DNA of 64,000 nucleotides from Pieris napi (lineage: Eukaryota > Arthropoda > Insecta > Lepidoptera > Pieridae), in assembly GCF_905475465.1 (NCBI RefSeq), contig NC_062248.1:8990001-9054000 (forward strand). Direction: 5' to 3'. Positions within the stretch are counted from its first letter, which is position 1. The number at the start of each line of letters is the position of its first letter. The notes under the pieces were generated by a model that saw nothing but the letters and a program-made list of their open reading frames with translations, did not search any database and was not told the DNA's origin. Below, piece after piece: positions 33,800 to 46,519 of the stretch. The position numbers and the translations under genes were made by a program.

Positions 33800-36760
33800 A
33801 TCACTAATTTATTTGAGTCAAAAATCTTCTCGACCGGCTGCAACAAGATGCCGCCATGTTATTTAGTTTTACCACTGTCAACCACTGATCGCGGTTAGCC
33901 CTGAAACTCTTGAAAAGGTGATTTTAAAGTCCGTTCGGAACAAAAAGTTTCATGCATGAATAAATAGATCATAGAAATAAATTGGATCGCAGTTAGGAGT
34001 ATGTATCAAAACAAACTAACACATTTTTGCAGTCGATTTGTTTACTGCTTGATATTGACTGTCAATGTTATGACGTCATTGTTCTACTTGAACAATAATA
34101 AAATAGATTCTATTAGCAATTAAACAATATTAAAAATGTTGAGGCATACATGTTATTAGAAAATATTTCCAGTCTTCTATTTAGCAAAATAATACCTATC
34201 CATTTTAATTAATATTTGTATCAATAATGGTACATAATTAAATAGGAGTTTGGAACTTGTTACAATCAGAAGGTTATTTTCTTTATACATCACTAAGTCT
34301 ATTATTTATTGTTACCTACTCTTAAATTCAAGTTATTTTATATTTAAACCAGAATATAGACATTTGATTGAGATTTTATTAATTTCCAACAAGACATCAT
34401 GATTTCTTACTAGAACATTTATGAGTACAAGTACAATTTAGTTGACATCTAGGTCTTACAATAGGTCCCCTATGTAAATAATGTATTGGATTTTGATTCT
34501 TGCAAAATCTCGTCTCTGAATTTTAGGAATTGAACCCAAGGAATGTGAATGTGTATTACTTGAGGAATGATTATTGCATTAATATCTATATGATAATCTA
34601 CAAGGAATTCTATATTAAAAAGAATTTATTTCATAACAAGCCTAAAATTTTACATGAGATGTTCATGAGATAATTTATGTTAAGTCAAAGAATAATCTCA
34701 ATCAATATAACACATTTAATTATTTCATTAATTGTTTGAATGACATGATTAAGAAGCACTAGATCAATTATTATGTCTTACTATCACATATATGCTCCAT
34801 TTTCTCTTGTTCTCCTAATTCTGTTTGTTTTCTTCTAATTACCAATAGTATATTACTATAAGTATTTTACAATTGAGCTTAAATTACATTTTTTAACCAT
34901 AGATAATGTAAGATTTGCCCAAATAACCCCATTATTGTTCCTTTTAGGCATACAGTGCTTACTTATTCAATTCCCAACTTATTACTGAATAATTTCCTTT
35001 AGACTTGATTTACACCATGACAAATCATTTGCAATTGCCAATAGAACATTTTTTATTCATACAGGTTTGACCATGAGCAATAACTAGAGTCTGGAGGACA
35101 TTACTGAGGGGGAGTTAACATTTTTACTATAATGCTTATGAATACATGTATATTTCAATCTGTTGCAATGTTATAGTGAAAGTTCTTACTTTTATTTTTT
35201 TAAGGTCGGATTTTTGTAAGATATACCAAAAATAATGTAAGAAGTGTCACACAATAATAATAGTCATAATTTTATAATAATTAAAAATCTTATTTATGTC
35301 TAACCTTTGTTAAATAAAGCCCTTCTATAGTTTTTATACATGTAACCTTAACTTAAATGCACAGTGCATTTGCAGAAGCATACTGCATTGGAGATTTCGG
35401 GGTTTACAAACACCACACCAAACCAAAAGCCCTATATACCAGTTTTGGATTTTATGTTCAACGAGAAGCAGTTGCCCTATCTGAAATTTATTAAATATAT
35501 CGATTTGCGGTTTTGATCCATATTTTATTAAAAAACTATTGGTTTTTAAAAAATATGATTTTTATTCCTGTATTTTTGTTCTTAAATTTATTTACGCTAA
35601 ACAGAGTTCTCAATTGAATAAAGAGAACTTATTATGGACATTACATGGTGCTGGTTTTATACAGAAGCTGATCTCTACACATTTCAAATTGGTAATTGAA
35701 TAACAATCAAATACTAATTGTTATATTTAACTATATAATATTAATAACATATAACTTTTATAAATTTTTTCAGCTTAGCAGTACTTTTTATAATATAATG
35801 TTACACAGTAGACATATGATCGCTGTAAACCCTGACATGTTCCTTAAAATTTATTCTAGATGTCAAATGTATTTGATATTCCATCATTGTTACAGAAGTT
35901 TTTGGATTAAAGTCTTCACATTAGCCGGCAAACCACGGATTTTCAAGATACGGCGCTGAATGGCGCCACGCATGTCAATGAAATATTTATGCAAGTCCTG
36001 GCAAATGAAAATGCTAGGTAAGTTATTAATTTTTAATAATGTGGTCCCAATTACGACCTAAAGGTTTTATTTTTCACTGTCACTAATGTATAAGAAGTCA
36101 TATTCATTTAAAAAATAATTATTAACAAAATCTTTGACTATCTACTATAATCTATCATACGAGATGCATAACACTTTTAAATTAACATTATACAGTTCTT
36201 AAAGTGATTTTGGCATATTTGAAAATTAATTCCTATAATAATATTATAGTATAAACCGAATATATTATTATATAATATCAACCTAATATTCCTATAGTAG
36301 TGGTGAAAAATGTAGTACACATATAATAAATAAAGACCACTTTATATGCATTTACACATGAACTTTTACTTTTTTTTACATTTACTTACTGTTCTACTGC
36401 TTCTCATAACCATTATACATATTTTATCAAGAATTTAGTGATAAAATTAACTTTTTATTATGAATACTGTTTTGTTTAACTGATTAAAGATTCATAAACT
36501 AAAAACTTAGTTTTTTTATAAAGACAACATTAACTTATATTTAATATAGATAGCTTTTTTCTGTATCAGTTAAAGATAATGTAAGATAAGTAAAGTAAGT
36601 TTAGACTGAATGACTGGGTGCTTAGTAAGCATGTACAGTCGTTAGTCATATTGTTGTTAAGACCAGCAAACAGAAAATCCACCACGTTAATATTTCACGA
36701 TATCACTTTGACTGAGACAAATATAACTATGGCCCATAGTCCCCGGCAGACATTAAGTGA
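33800..36760. other. AT-rich intergenic or intronic region
   Basis: No coding region recognised. A possible small exon at 35897-36016 lies between a TGTTACAG acceptor and a CTAG/GTAAGT donor and contains a short frame starting MAPRMSMKYLCKSW, but nothing links it to a known gene. Confidence 0.35.
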
Positions 36761-36769
36761 TCAGAGTGT

Positions 36770-38956
36770 GAGATGAATATCAGGGTCTGATAGCAAGTTG
36801 GAATGTCCGCAGTTTATACGAAGATGGAAAATTGGATAATATTTTACAGGAAATTATTGTTCTTTGGATTCTCGGCATAAGTGACTTAAGATGGTATGGA
36901 AATGGGCCTGTAACGTCTGGTGATCCTACAATATACTAATCTGATAGCAGAAACATACAAAATACGGAGATGCCGTGCTTATGAGAAAACCATGCTTGTT
37001 CGAAAACATGCTTATTAGAAAAAACCCTAGTTAGGAAATTTCTACCTCTTTCAGACCGGGATAATGTTACTACAACAACTAAAAGCTAAACCATTTAACA
37101 TTAACATCGTTCAAGTATATGCCCCGACAGCAGACAAAAGTGAGGAATTGAATGAGAGTTTCTGTAACGACGTGGGCGCAGCTCTTAAGTTAACAAAACC
37201 TACTGAGCTATCAGTCGTGACAGGTGACTTCAACTCCAAGATAGGTCAAGATGCTAGAAACACACTCTCTCCCACAGAACTCAGAAGTATTTCCGAACTA
37301 ATTCGACTTAGGGACCTTCAAGAAAAGAGCGTACTAATTCTTGAAAGGCCGGCAACGCATTTGCGAGCCTTCTGGCGTTGTGAGTGTGCTTGGGCGGCGG
37401 TATCACTTAACATCAAGTAAGCCTCCTGCCCGTTTGCCTCCTATTACATAAAAAAAAAACATGATTTTGTTGTTGCGAATACTTTCTTCAAATGACTACC
37501 ACGTAGACATTTGGCATTCGCCAGCCAGACAGGATTGGGTGAACACCAGATCGATTAATTGTTGATAAACAAAAGACCGACATAGCATTCAATCAGCTAC
37601 ATATCCTCGTGCAGATATAGGTTCTGACCACAATCCAGTCGTAGTCGTTGTCAAGTTCAGGGATATCGAGTCTAGGAAACAACTGTAAACCTAAACATCA
37701 AGAACGCAGCGAATTGACACATAAAAACGGTGGCTATTAAATCTGCATTGATGACATGCTTTGGGAAGACTTCATTAGTGAACTTTTCTTTGATTCACTT
37801 CCAGACTATATTAATGATGTTGGCGGTTAAATCTACTATGCCATAACAAAATGAAAAACTCGGAAAGCTGTGGAGCTAATAATATTCCAATAGGAATTTG
37901 ATGAATGCAACTCTTTTTAATGTTATATACCATTTAGGAACGATTTCTTTTGACTGGCTGAGGTCAACATTTATCAGTATCCCCAAAACAAAGAATCCCG
38001 TTTCATTTAAAACCTATATTGGACGATAAGTGCTAATATGAGAGGTAACAGCAAACATTTATCATATATCGACTTACAGAAAGATTGCGTTTTATCACCT
38101 TTGCATTTTACAGAAGCCCTAGATAATTGTCCAGATGGCATAGAAATGAATGGAACACTGCTGAATAACCGAAGATACGCTGATGAAACGATCTTAATCG
38201 CAGAGAGCCTCGATGGCGCGGAACGCTTTTTCGAAACTGAAATAGTAGGTACTTTGTGACAAGCGGCGTAGAATCTTGGACGCTGATAGTGACTATGTCA
38301 AAAAAACTGGAAGCATTCAATATCTGGGTTTATCGACGGATTCTTATAATAATTTGGACAGCATACGAAATACAACTGTCCTGGACATAATGCAGAAGAA
38401 CAAAGAAGTGCTGACGACGGTTAAGAAGAAGAAAACTTAAATATATTATATAGAATAGTACGTCGCTGTAGATTGACCACCTCGTAAGTCCAGAGAACCA
38501 AACATCACAGGAAACTAAAAAAATTTTTCATTTCGTCAATGTTCGTTAAAATATTATTATGTGTTTTTGTCCATATATGGTTAAAAGGACTTATTTATTA
38601 ATAACATAATTAAGTCCTTACTTCAAGATTATACCGGTAAAATGACTAACAATAAAATAAATGGTTTTTTGACATACGAGGTTGACAGTGACGATAAAAT
38701 AAAAATAATAAATAGAATAAGGAAACTTGAATATTTCGGACACGTCTTACGTAACACCAAAACATACGAGGTCCTTCAACTAATCATACAAGGCAAAGTG
38801 GCAGGTAGAAGGAGACCTGGCCGCAGACGCACGTCTTGGTTGAAGAATCTTAGACAATGGTTTAGTCAAAGCATCAAGGCATTGTTCAGAAGCGCGGCAT
38901 CCGAAATTAAAGTAGCCAAGATGATCGCCAACCTTCTAATGGAGATGGAACTATAA
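36770..38956 (+). pseudogene. Decayed RTE-like retrotransposon with nested insertion
   Basis: Fragments of an endonuclease/reverse transcriptase follow in order but in shifting frames. Near 36790 SWNVRSLYEDGKLDNILQEI is the endonuclease start; at 37064-37250 VQVYAPTADKSEE and VTGDFNSKIGQD follow; near 38050-38210 are KDCVLSPLHF and YADETILIAE, a mutated polymerase box; at 38642-38956 the C-terminus reads YFGHVLRNTK, GRRRPGRRRTSWLKNLRQW and SAASEIKVAKMIANL. This order and the final motif match RTE-type elements often annotated as craniofacial development protein 2-like. Frameshifts, stops and an inserted repeat at 37.3 kb show it is dead. Confidence 0.85.
37300..37451 (+). repeat. GCCGGCAACGCA-family repeat inside the RTE relic
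   Basis: AAAGGCCGGCAACGCATTTG, CGAGCCTTCTGGCGTTGTGA and GGCGGCGGTATCACTTAACA, followed by a run of nine A. It interrupts the endonuclease part of the RTE relic, so it inserted after that element or while it was decaying. Confidence 0.75.
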
Positions 38957-38959
38957 GAA

Positions 38960-41750
38960 GTAAATCATATCGTACAATGTTTTAGTATGTAGTGAACTTA
39001 ATTCTTATACTCTAGATTCTGATAGCAGACAAGAGGGTGCTTTTCTATATTATATATACTAAATCAAATCTACTTAAATCAAAATCTTGGAAGGTTTTGT
39101 CGACTGGTCCGGGAATGATGGATTTTGAAGACTTTTTTGTGTTATTTCTTGCTTGAACTAGAACATTCTGGCAGGGTATTTAAGGAGGGGAAATTTAAGT
39201 TACTACCGTTATTGATGATATTGCGAATGTGGTCCAGCTGTAATACTAAGTCATAATTTGCAAATCGCGGCAATTTTAAAGAGTGAAACGATACTGAATC
39301 TGTCATCCGCACCATGCTACAGCGCACATACTATAGTTATATGATGACGTCTCCGCCATGCATGAAGTAGCAATGCTTTGATATCTCAACAGCCTCGTTA
39401 ATTCTATCTCTTATTCAAGAGCATGACTCGGAGTCGTTTTCTCGTATTAAAAACATTCTTCCAAGTAATATGTAAATTATTCAAGATATGTCCTGGTAAT
39501 TTAACAATATTTACATACAAATATACCGCTTCAGTACCTCCATGTATTGATTGGATCTATACAATTAACACATTACTTATATATGTGAATCCACTCTCCC
39601 TCATTTTATATTCAAATTACCAATCGTAATTGCTACGAGTCGTAGATAAATCTGTAGTCGCAATGAAATCGCACTAGTTTGCTGTTTTTTCTATAGTCTA
39701 GGACTCTTAAGCAATTGAAATCTTAAAAGAAAGAATATTTTCAAACATGCGAAATGTTGTCTGCATATAGGAAAGTCAGAGATTCATCTCAGTATTTATA
39801 AAATTGACGTTTTTGCTTTTAAAACTATTTTACCTATTCAAATGCTAGTTCTCAATATAGTTTTCGCTAATATTCGAACTCAGTTGGACCTCAAGCTTTG
39901 TATAAACCCAGGCTTGACCAATTAACATACGAAGGCGGTATATTGTCGTAAATCTCCAAACGGCTATCAAAGCAAGTCGTTATAGAGCTATGAATTGCTT
40001 TGATTCGCTTTGATTCTTTTATTTTATAACATGAAGACCATTCTTTTATCAAGCATTAATCTTGTGTAGCATCCGAAGATTATAAGATCACTGTGAAACC
40101 CTTAAAAAAATCTGCGACCAAAAATAGCCAATTTACTTTAATCTATGTGAGATATTATATATAAGATTTGAGCGAATATGAAAATTAGGGGTATTATTCG
40201 AGTGTACATTATGTAGTTGGGTTGTGATGGCGACGCCGCGACGGAGCGCGCTGGGCGGTTTCCATGGCGACGGGTCTGAGCGCCGGCGAGCGAAATGCCC
40301 GCCGTAGCGATCAATCCCGCGCCAAGGAAGCCCGAACCCTCTACTCGCGCATACTTCTCGCGCATTTCACTAAACTGTTCCCGTTCTCACCGATAACGAT
40401 TCAACTCTACACGACCTCTGCAATACTCATACATATGACGCCAAAATATAACTTGATATATAAAGATCTTATCTAGATAAAATGTTATTGTATAAAAATA
40501 ACGAATTTTTAAAAGTCTGACTAAGAAGGTCGAGATCCATGTTGCCCCTATTTATGTTAAATGAACCTAATAATATAATTATGAAATGGTTATAATATAA
40601 TACGCACGAGGTAGGCCACATAACGTATTTTTTAAAGATTGACCTCACGAGGTCTTTATTTACGTGAGGTTTCTTCTAGGGTTTAGTTAAGACATTACAG
40701 AGAGATTATTACAACTATAATACGAAATTTGAAAGGTGTAATTATGAGTTGAGTTTATCTCCGATAAAAAATCTATGTAGAATTACCCGAAGCCAATAAA
40801 ATATCGTTTTGCCTAAGCTAAAACGTGTTGAACTTTAGGTTCGTTCGTTTGAAGTTTATTGATACGATTTCAGGGTGGAGGGCAATGACATTGCGCTTAG
40901 AAAGGCTGTAACCCGAGGATGTAGGGGGGTAAGGAGATAAAATGGCTTTCTCTAGTGTTTTAACTTTGCCCAATAAACATGAAACGATATATGTAATGAG
41001 AGGGGTTTAAGGGAATGTAACATGACCTTGACCCCAGAGCAATAGGCCTAACCTGCCCCAAAAGACTTAGGTGGAAAGTTGGCGGTCGATAGTGAAACAC
41101 AGCCTCCGCGCAGGCGCTCCGTCGTCCGCCCATCGATCCGCCCGCCCACGTGACGCAACGCATTTGCGAGGATTCCTTTCACTACACAAAACTCTTACTT
41201 GCATTCTACGTATTGTAATAAAATTTAATGAAAGCTTCACCTAGAGAATGTGTCAATGTAACTGATGTAACACACAAGAGTTCCCAACAATAACATTGTA
41301 TGACAAGTACAATATCAGGGTCTACCTCACAATGCTTCACTATCACTACATGCGTCAATTAAAAAATATTTATTGGAAATAAAATTAGATATTTATATAT
41401 TTTTCCCCTTTAGTTAATAAAATCTTATAAATACTGCGTCATAATCTTATTTATAAATAAGGCTCTTTTGCCTTGTGTTCGTTACTATATATAAACATTA
41501 TTAATATCGTGTCCCTGTAGTTCGGTGCGTCTACTTTTCTGTAAAGATATAAATATTGATAACTAAGATAGTTGTGTTTTTTTTAGTGACACTAGGACAT
41601 AACTTTCACTCTTAGATACTGATATTTAATTTGGTTCTAGTTTTTCTATCTAAAAATAATTTATAGTGGGATGATGAAAGTAAAAAAAAATGAATATAAA
41701 ATATTAATAAGATAAGATGTTCATGTAAGGCTCTGTTTTGTTGAGACCAA
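38960..41750. other. Intergenic or taiman upstream region
   Basis: No coding gene supported. A CpG-rich patch at about 40225-40370 (CGACGCCGCGACGGAGCGCG, CGCCGGCGAGCGAAATGCCC) and a smaller one at 41095-41165 stand out against the AT-rich background and may be regulatory. Confidence 0.4.
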
Positions 41751-41755
41751 AGTGT

Positions 41756-41978
41756 CTTTTTGTTTAATTGAGCGGAAGAAATAACGCGTTGCGATAGGAC
41801 GCCATTAGACGCTTCACACGCTTTAGACGTTCACTTTATTGTAATAGCGTTTTCCATATTACAGTTGCATAGTTTGATTGGACGCCATGAAGGAAAACCG
41901 ATTTTATGGTTGACATTGATCGTAGACCCTGACGTCCTATCGCAACGCGTAATTTCTTCCGCTCAATTCAACAAAATA
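41756..41978. mobile_element. MITE with about 42-bp inverted repeats
   Basis: AATTGAGCGGAAGAAATAAC followed by GCGTTGCGATAGGACG at 41766-41801 is inverted at 41933-41970, with few mismatches; the match continues outward through TTTTGTT. Central 130 bases are unique. No target duplication could be fixed, so the superfamily is open. Confidence 0.85.
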
Positions 41979-41979
41979 C

Positions 41980-44100
41980 GTTTAAGTTTCAGTAAAACAT
42001 GTGTGACGTTTCAGTTATTTCTTTATTTTTCTAACAAGAATTAAAAATATTCGAACGCGTGGAATTTTTAGTATTTTCCACTCAGACAATGCGGTTATAC
42101 ATTCAGACTAGAATATTTTTAGGCCTGAAAACAATACAATATAAAAATTCTTTTCATATCAAAACGTAAGGTTAGTGGTGCAACGTTTGTCAACCGCTAT
42201 TGTAGCATTGATGGTTCTACTACGGCGAAGAGTTACGTAACATTTTCCTGTTAAAGGATTTAAGTATTCAAGAAGTTTTCCTTGAGTATCCGATAATAAG
42301 GTCCAACGCTTTATGTATAATATACCTTGTTCATTCATGATTCATTTCTAAGTTTTAAATAGGATTATATAAATATTGTTTTGGTAAGAGGGATTAAATC
42401 TATTTAAAACTTGCTGTGCCTTGGGGTTTCGTTTGTAGCGTCGTAGCGTAATGGTAATGATTTTGTCAATATATCTCATCATATTATGAGATTTAAAAGT
42501 AGGGATGTGACATTCTGCTTGCATATCGATCAATAAATAATCGAATTTTCTTCAAAGAAAAAATCGATTATTTTTAATATTCATCCCAAAATCGATCCCC
42601 ATCCCTAAAGTTGAACTTTTTAATTTTCGTGTAATGACATGACATTAAATCCCAAAAAAAAAAATTATCCACTTGATGCAGGTGTTTAGGAGTTGTACCC
42701 CACACATTTCGGCGAGTCATTTATATTTATATAGATAATAGAGCGGTGATCTCTAAGCGTATCCTTTACCATTGAGTCGGGCCTCTTAGAACGAATATTG
42801 CGCAATTTTATAAAGCCATTACTTGACTCATTCCTCATAAAATTGCTTAACTCACAAGAGAATCAAACTCATCAGCTCTCGGTGTAGCTGTGATGATATT
42901 GTAATTATGTTACAACAATAATTACTCGGCATGAAAGCAATATATTAACTTTCATTATCTGTCCGATTACGCGAAGAAACTCAATCGTGGACATTCTCGA
43001 GGATTGAGAGTTTACGATGTTTTTTCAAGTACCTACATCAAATGTTTAGGTAATATAACATTTTTTTTAATCATGTGGAATTCGAACCAAAATCTCGAAA
43101 TCACTTCATAATGAGCTCACCCTGAAAGAACCAGTACTGATTATACATTCAGTTATTCATACATTTCAGTATTTGATTGCCTCTGGCTGATGTGTTCGTA
43201 TGATTATGAGCTAAATTAGGTAATTAGCGTTGTTTAAATCCTGCGATTCAGATGCGCAGGTAGAGGTATCGGGCCTGCGCCTGCGAAACGGCTTGGACAT
43301 CACGATTATTCATGAACAGCTTTCATTTATTACTTTAGGTTTGCATGTATTGGCGAGTATATTATTGAAGGTGTTAGAAAAATGCTGACTGGGATCTTAC
43401 GCGTGCCGCGTATACGTATGCACACCGACGGGTTATGTAAGCAAGTTGTTTTACGAATGCGCCGAGTTTTGTCTCCAAAAAACCAGTTTAAATTGCTGTG
43501 GGAAGTCTTTATTCCTTTTATTAATGGCTCTCGTGTGCGCTTTCTATAGCAATCTAAAACTCAACAATGATACCGACCCGGCCGTGAGGGAACTACATAT
43601 GTATGATATATAATATCTAACACCTTGATCGTGATACTTTATATCCTTGAGCCCTTATTTGCTAATATAGTAAACTGACCTACTTTACTATCAAAAACAT
43701 ATTCCTTATAAATTAATGACCAATACATTTCGCGGTAAATCAATGAAACCTTGCACAGCTCTGGAATTTCCAACTAAAAGATTTGCCGTTCTACATTTGT
43801 GTTGGCAATTATTGATGACGTGGAATATATTCATGTAATACCAGAAACTGTCATTTGTCAACAACATACTAAGTGCAAATTAACTTTTTTCACTATGACA
43901 AAATATATTGTGTCGAACTTACAGACATCACACTTCTCAAAGAAAGGGATTTTAGAGAGATACTCCTATTCCTAGCGAATACTATATGCTTTTTGCTCCC
44001 GTGTAGCACGTAATAATAAGAAATGTTTAACATTCGCACCATAAGACCAATGATTAGTGTGTTTCTGTTGCGATGCGTACGGGCATAAACAATGAGTTGT
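41980..44100. other. AT-rich region upstream of taiman, nothing coding
   Basis: Positions 42500-42607 begin TAGGGATG and end CATCCCTA, with AATCGATT-type sequence inside, so a small inverted-repeat element is possible. Positions 42706-42735 resemble the tail of the CTAGCTGACCC-family repeat. No gene supported. Confidence 0.4.
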
Positions 44101-44300
44101 TGCAAGAGGTGATAGAACGGGTAGGGAAGCGATGAGCAGTGAGCAGCGTTGGCGGCGGCGAAGCGGAATTAGAATGAAGTGCGGTGCGCGGCCGTGTGCG
44201 TCGTCATTGCCGTGACCCACTGACACACATCGGCGGGGCCGCGCTGCCGCCCGCCGCCCGCCGCCTGCACCGATATCTGCACATGACGCGCACGATGCAC
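44100..44300. promoter_or_regulatory. CpG-rich patch, candidate promoter
   Basis: GTTGGCGGCGGCGAAGCGG, GTGCGCGGCCGTGTGCG and GCTGCCGCCCGCCGCCCGCC cluster here in an otherwise AT-rich region about 1.3 kb upstream of the possible taiman first exon. In moths such patches often accompany first exons. There is no direct evidence of transcription. Confidence 0.3.
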
Positions 44301-45039
44301 GCTTGCCTTCCTCTACAAAGAGACTTCTTCACTTTTATTCATATGGTCACTGTCTTCAATTCGCTGTCTTTTCAAACTAAACTGAGAGCACGGCAAGTCT
44401 ATCCACAACAATGACGTTGCAACACTTGAATTGACGTATTTAAATTGTGATAAATGAAAAAAAAATACTTGAAATTTAATTAAGTTATAACACATTTATA
44501 GTTAAATGTTATTGCCTATTCAAATTTATTCGCACAATTAAGCCTTAACCGGGCAATATCACTAAAATGAGTTATGCAATAAGTGACCTTGTTATCTAAA
44601 TTGTGCACTTGACACGAATACTGTTCCATTTCACTTTCATGTCTATACAGTGTACTACACAGCTATCGCGAAGTTATCTTCGTGTCCGCTTGCCCACGAT
44701 AAATGTGTTTATCTGGATGGCTCATGTACATTAATTATGCTCAATGCAATTCACTTTCTATACTTTTTCACTAAGAATAAAATGATTGATCGTGCAGATT
44801 TTTAGTCTTATTTTTTAAGAAGTCGTAGGCACTCCTATATTTAGACAATTGGCCATGATTTGGGAACACCTGTTAGTAGTTATATGGTGCCTAAAACAAA
44901 ACAAAGTAATCTCTAAGTACTGTTACTTTTAATTGCTAGTATAAGAAATTAATGAATTTGATCTAATGTCTATCATTCCTAATACAGCCATTTCCATGTA
45001 AATCTCGTTTGATGTCAAGTGTCAACCTTCTGGGCCCTG

Positions 45040-45446
45040 GCTCTCGGGAGTCGGGTCGATGAGTGAGACGGCGGCTCGCGGTGCCGCCGCCGTGCGAAAT
45101 GTACGACAAGGATATACGTATATGCGTGTCTCGTCTTTCAGTTGACTTTCATCGTCGTTTTGTGGCGAACGTTTTGCGCGACCGCCTTCGATAGGAAATT
45201 GCATTATTTTATTAGATGCGTAATAAAGTTTGTGTTGGAAAATATTTTAACGACGTGAACGTTATTAATCGATTTGACGGGCGATATTTATTAAATAATA
45301 AGTTGTGAAGTGGAAAATTAGCGTCGCGGCGATCGTGGCGCAATGCAGTGTGTGTTTGGGTGCGAATTGAAACTGTGTACAAAGTTGATATTCGTTGACT
45401 TGGTGGACAGCGGTGGCTGTGTCCGTTTTATGTGTGGCTGGTAGCA
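45040..45446 (+). promoter_or_regulatory. CpG-rich promoter or 5' UTR candidate for taiman
   Basis: GACGGCGGCTCGCGGTGCCG, CGAACGTTTTGCGCGACCG and GCGTCGCGGCGATCGTGGCG give a CpG content well above that of the flanks. The stretch runs straight into the possible alternative first exon beginning at 45447. Role inferred from composition and position. Confidence 0.35.
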
Positions 45447-45613
45447 ATGTTGCCTATGCTCCAAACGGAAACCCTTCTCTTCAACAGCGTGACTCGCTCT
45501 GACGGAGCCCCGCCGGCAGCCACTCTGCCACCCCCCATGACACCAGACTCGGAGGTTGAGGAGCTAGTTGATATCTTCTTCGACATTGATGTTGCTGTTA
45601 ATACGTTCTCAAG
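45447..45613 (+). CDS. tai: Possible alternative first coding exon of taiman
   Basis: An ATG frame of 55 codons (MLPMLQTETLLFNSV onward, through the acidic SEVEELVDIFFDIDVAV) stops at a GTTGGT donor with two bases left over. That is the phase needed to join exon 49858, giving ..NTFSR-NKCFNEKRRREL, directly into the bHLH. It does not read through if joined to the 48.66-kb exon, where it would stop after a few codons and act as an upstream ORF. Either reading is possible. The frame shows no similarity I can name and the donor is not the strongest form. Confidence 0.35.
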
Positions 45614-46186
45614 GTTGGTGTTGGTCGTGAAAGTGAGATTATTTATTGTGACGTCAGTCGCGTCTATAGCTATATAGCTCGAAGCCTGAATGTAACAACG
45701 CAAATATGTTAGAAATATAAAATAGCATTTCACATAGCTAAACAATTTGAGCTTTGGCATAAGATTGCTATAATCTGGATGTTGAAAACGTAATTGGACG
45801 TATAAGCTGGGAGATAAAGTAACATTATAGGAGTAAAAAGATTCAAGATCAATAATAATTTACTTACGTGGGTTGAGTAGGGCTGGGAATTTTGTAGCAA
45901 GAATTTAGATACTTTATTACTTATGCGTTGCTTCGATTTATTTTAACGACGCTATCATATTTGTTTACGTATTACAGTTATAATATTAATTATACATTGT
46001 TGTTAATTAGCAGTAATATAAATTAATTGCATTAAGTTGCAGAAAACATTCTTAATCATGACTCTATTTACCGGTGGAAATTGATAGATTATTAATAAAA
46101 CAATTAACACGTTGTGCAAAGGCGATTTATGATTCTGAAGTATTTATGATACAAAGTAGTTAGGGGATGATTAAAAAAGTTTTTAT

Positions 46187-46345
46187 TAGGTCCCTGGATT
46201 GCGTTTCTTTCTATGTGCGCATTTAAAACTCGCTTGTACGGAGAAGGAACATCGCGATAAAGGCGGCATTTCTTAGATCCGAAAATCGACCGCGTGTGTC
46301 AAGCACAAAAGGACTGATCACGTACTTGTGTATTAAGGCGTACTT
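46187..46345 (+). repeat. Truncated SINE copy
   Basis: TTTCTATGTGCGCATTTAAA, then the GAACATCGCGATAAAGG region and GCGTGTGTCAAGCACAAAAG match the body of the SINE at 51.3 kb. The tRNA-like head is absent. Confidence 0.65.
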
Positions 46346-46348
46346 GTG

Positions 46349-46518
46349 TAAGATAATGTAAATCGGCCTTTAGTGTTTAGGAGAGTGCTTTAGGATAGTA
46401 CTTTAGTTGAAACATGTAAACGCTACTTGCTTTAGTAAACGCTACGCTAAAGAACTTGCCTTTCAAGTTGTACTAAAGCACTCTCCTAAACACTAAGATA
46501 ATGTAAATCGGCCTTTAG
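46349..46518. repeat. Hairpin inserted between 25-bp perfect direct repeats
   Basis: TAAGATAATGTAAATCGGCC plus TTTAG stands at 46349-46373 and again at 46494-46518, identical over 25 bases. The 120 bases between form a foldback: TGTTTAGGAGAGTGCTTTAG at the left is inverted at the right as TAAAGCACTCTCCTAAACA, and the arms continue inward with interruptions. The direct repeat is much longer than typical target duplications of DNA transposons. Confidence 0.85.
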
Positions 46519-46519
46519 G

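Noticed and set aside
42500..42607. Short element with TAGGGATG..CATCCCTA ends
   Set aside because: The inverted match is only 8 bases and no flanking duplication could be seen.
44184..44414. 76-codon frame in the CpG-rich patch at 44.2 kb
   Set aside because: High CpG content alone lengthens frames; no domain, no partner exon in phase, and no resemblance to a known protein.
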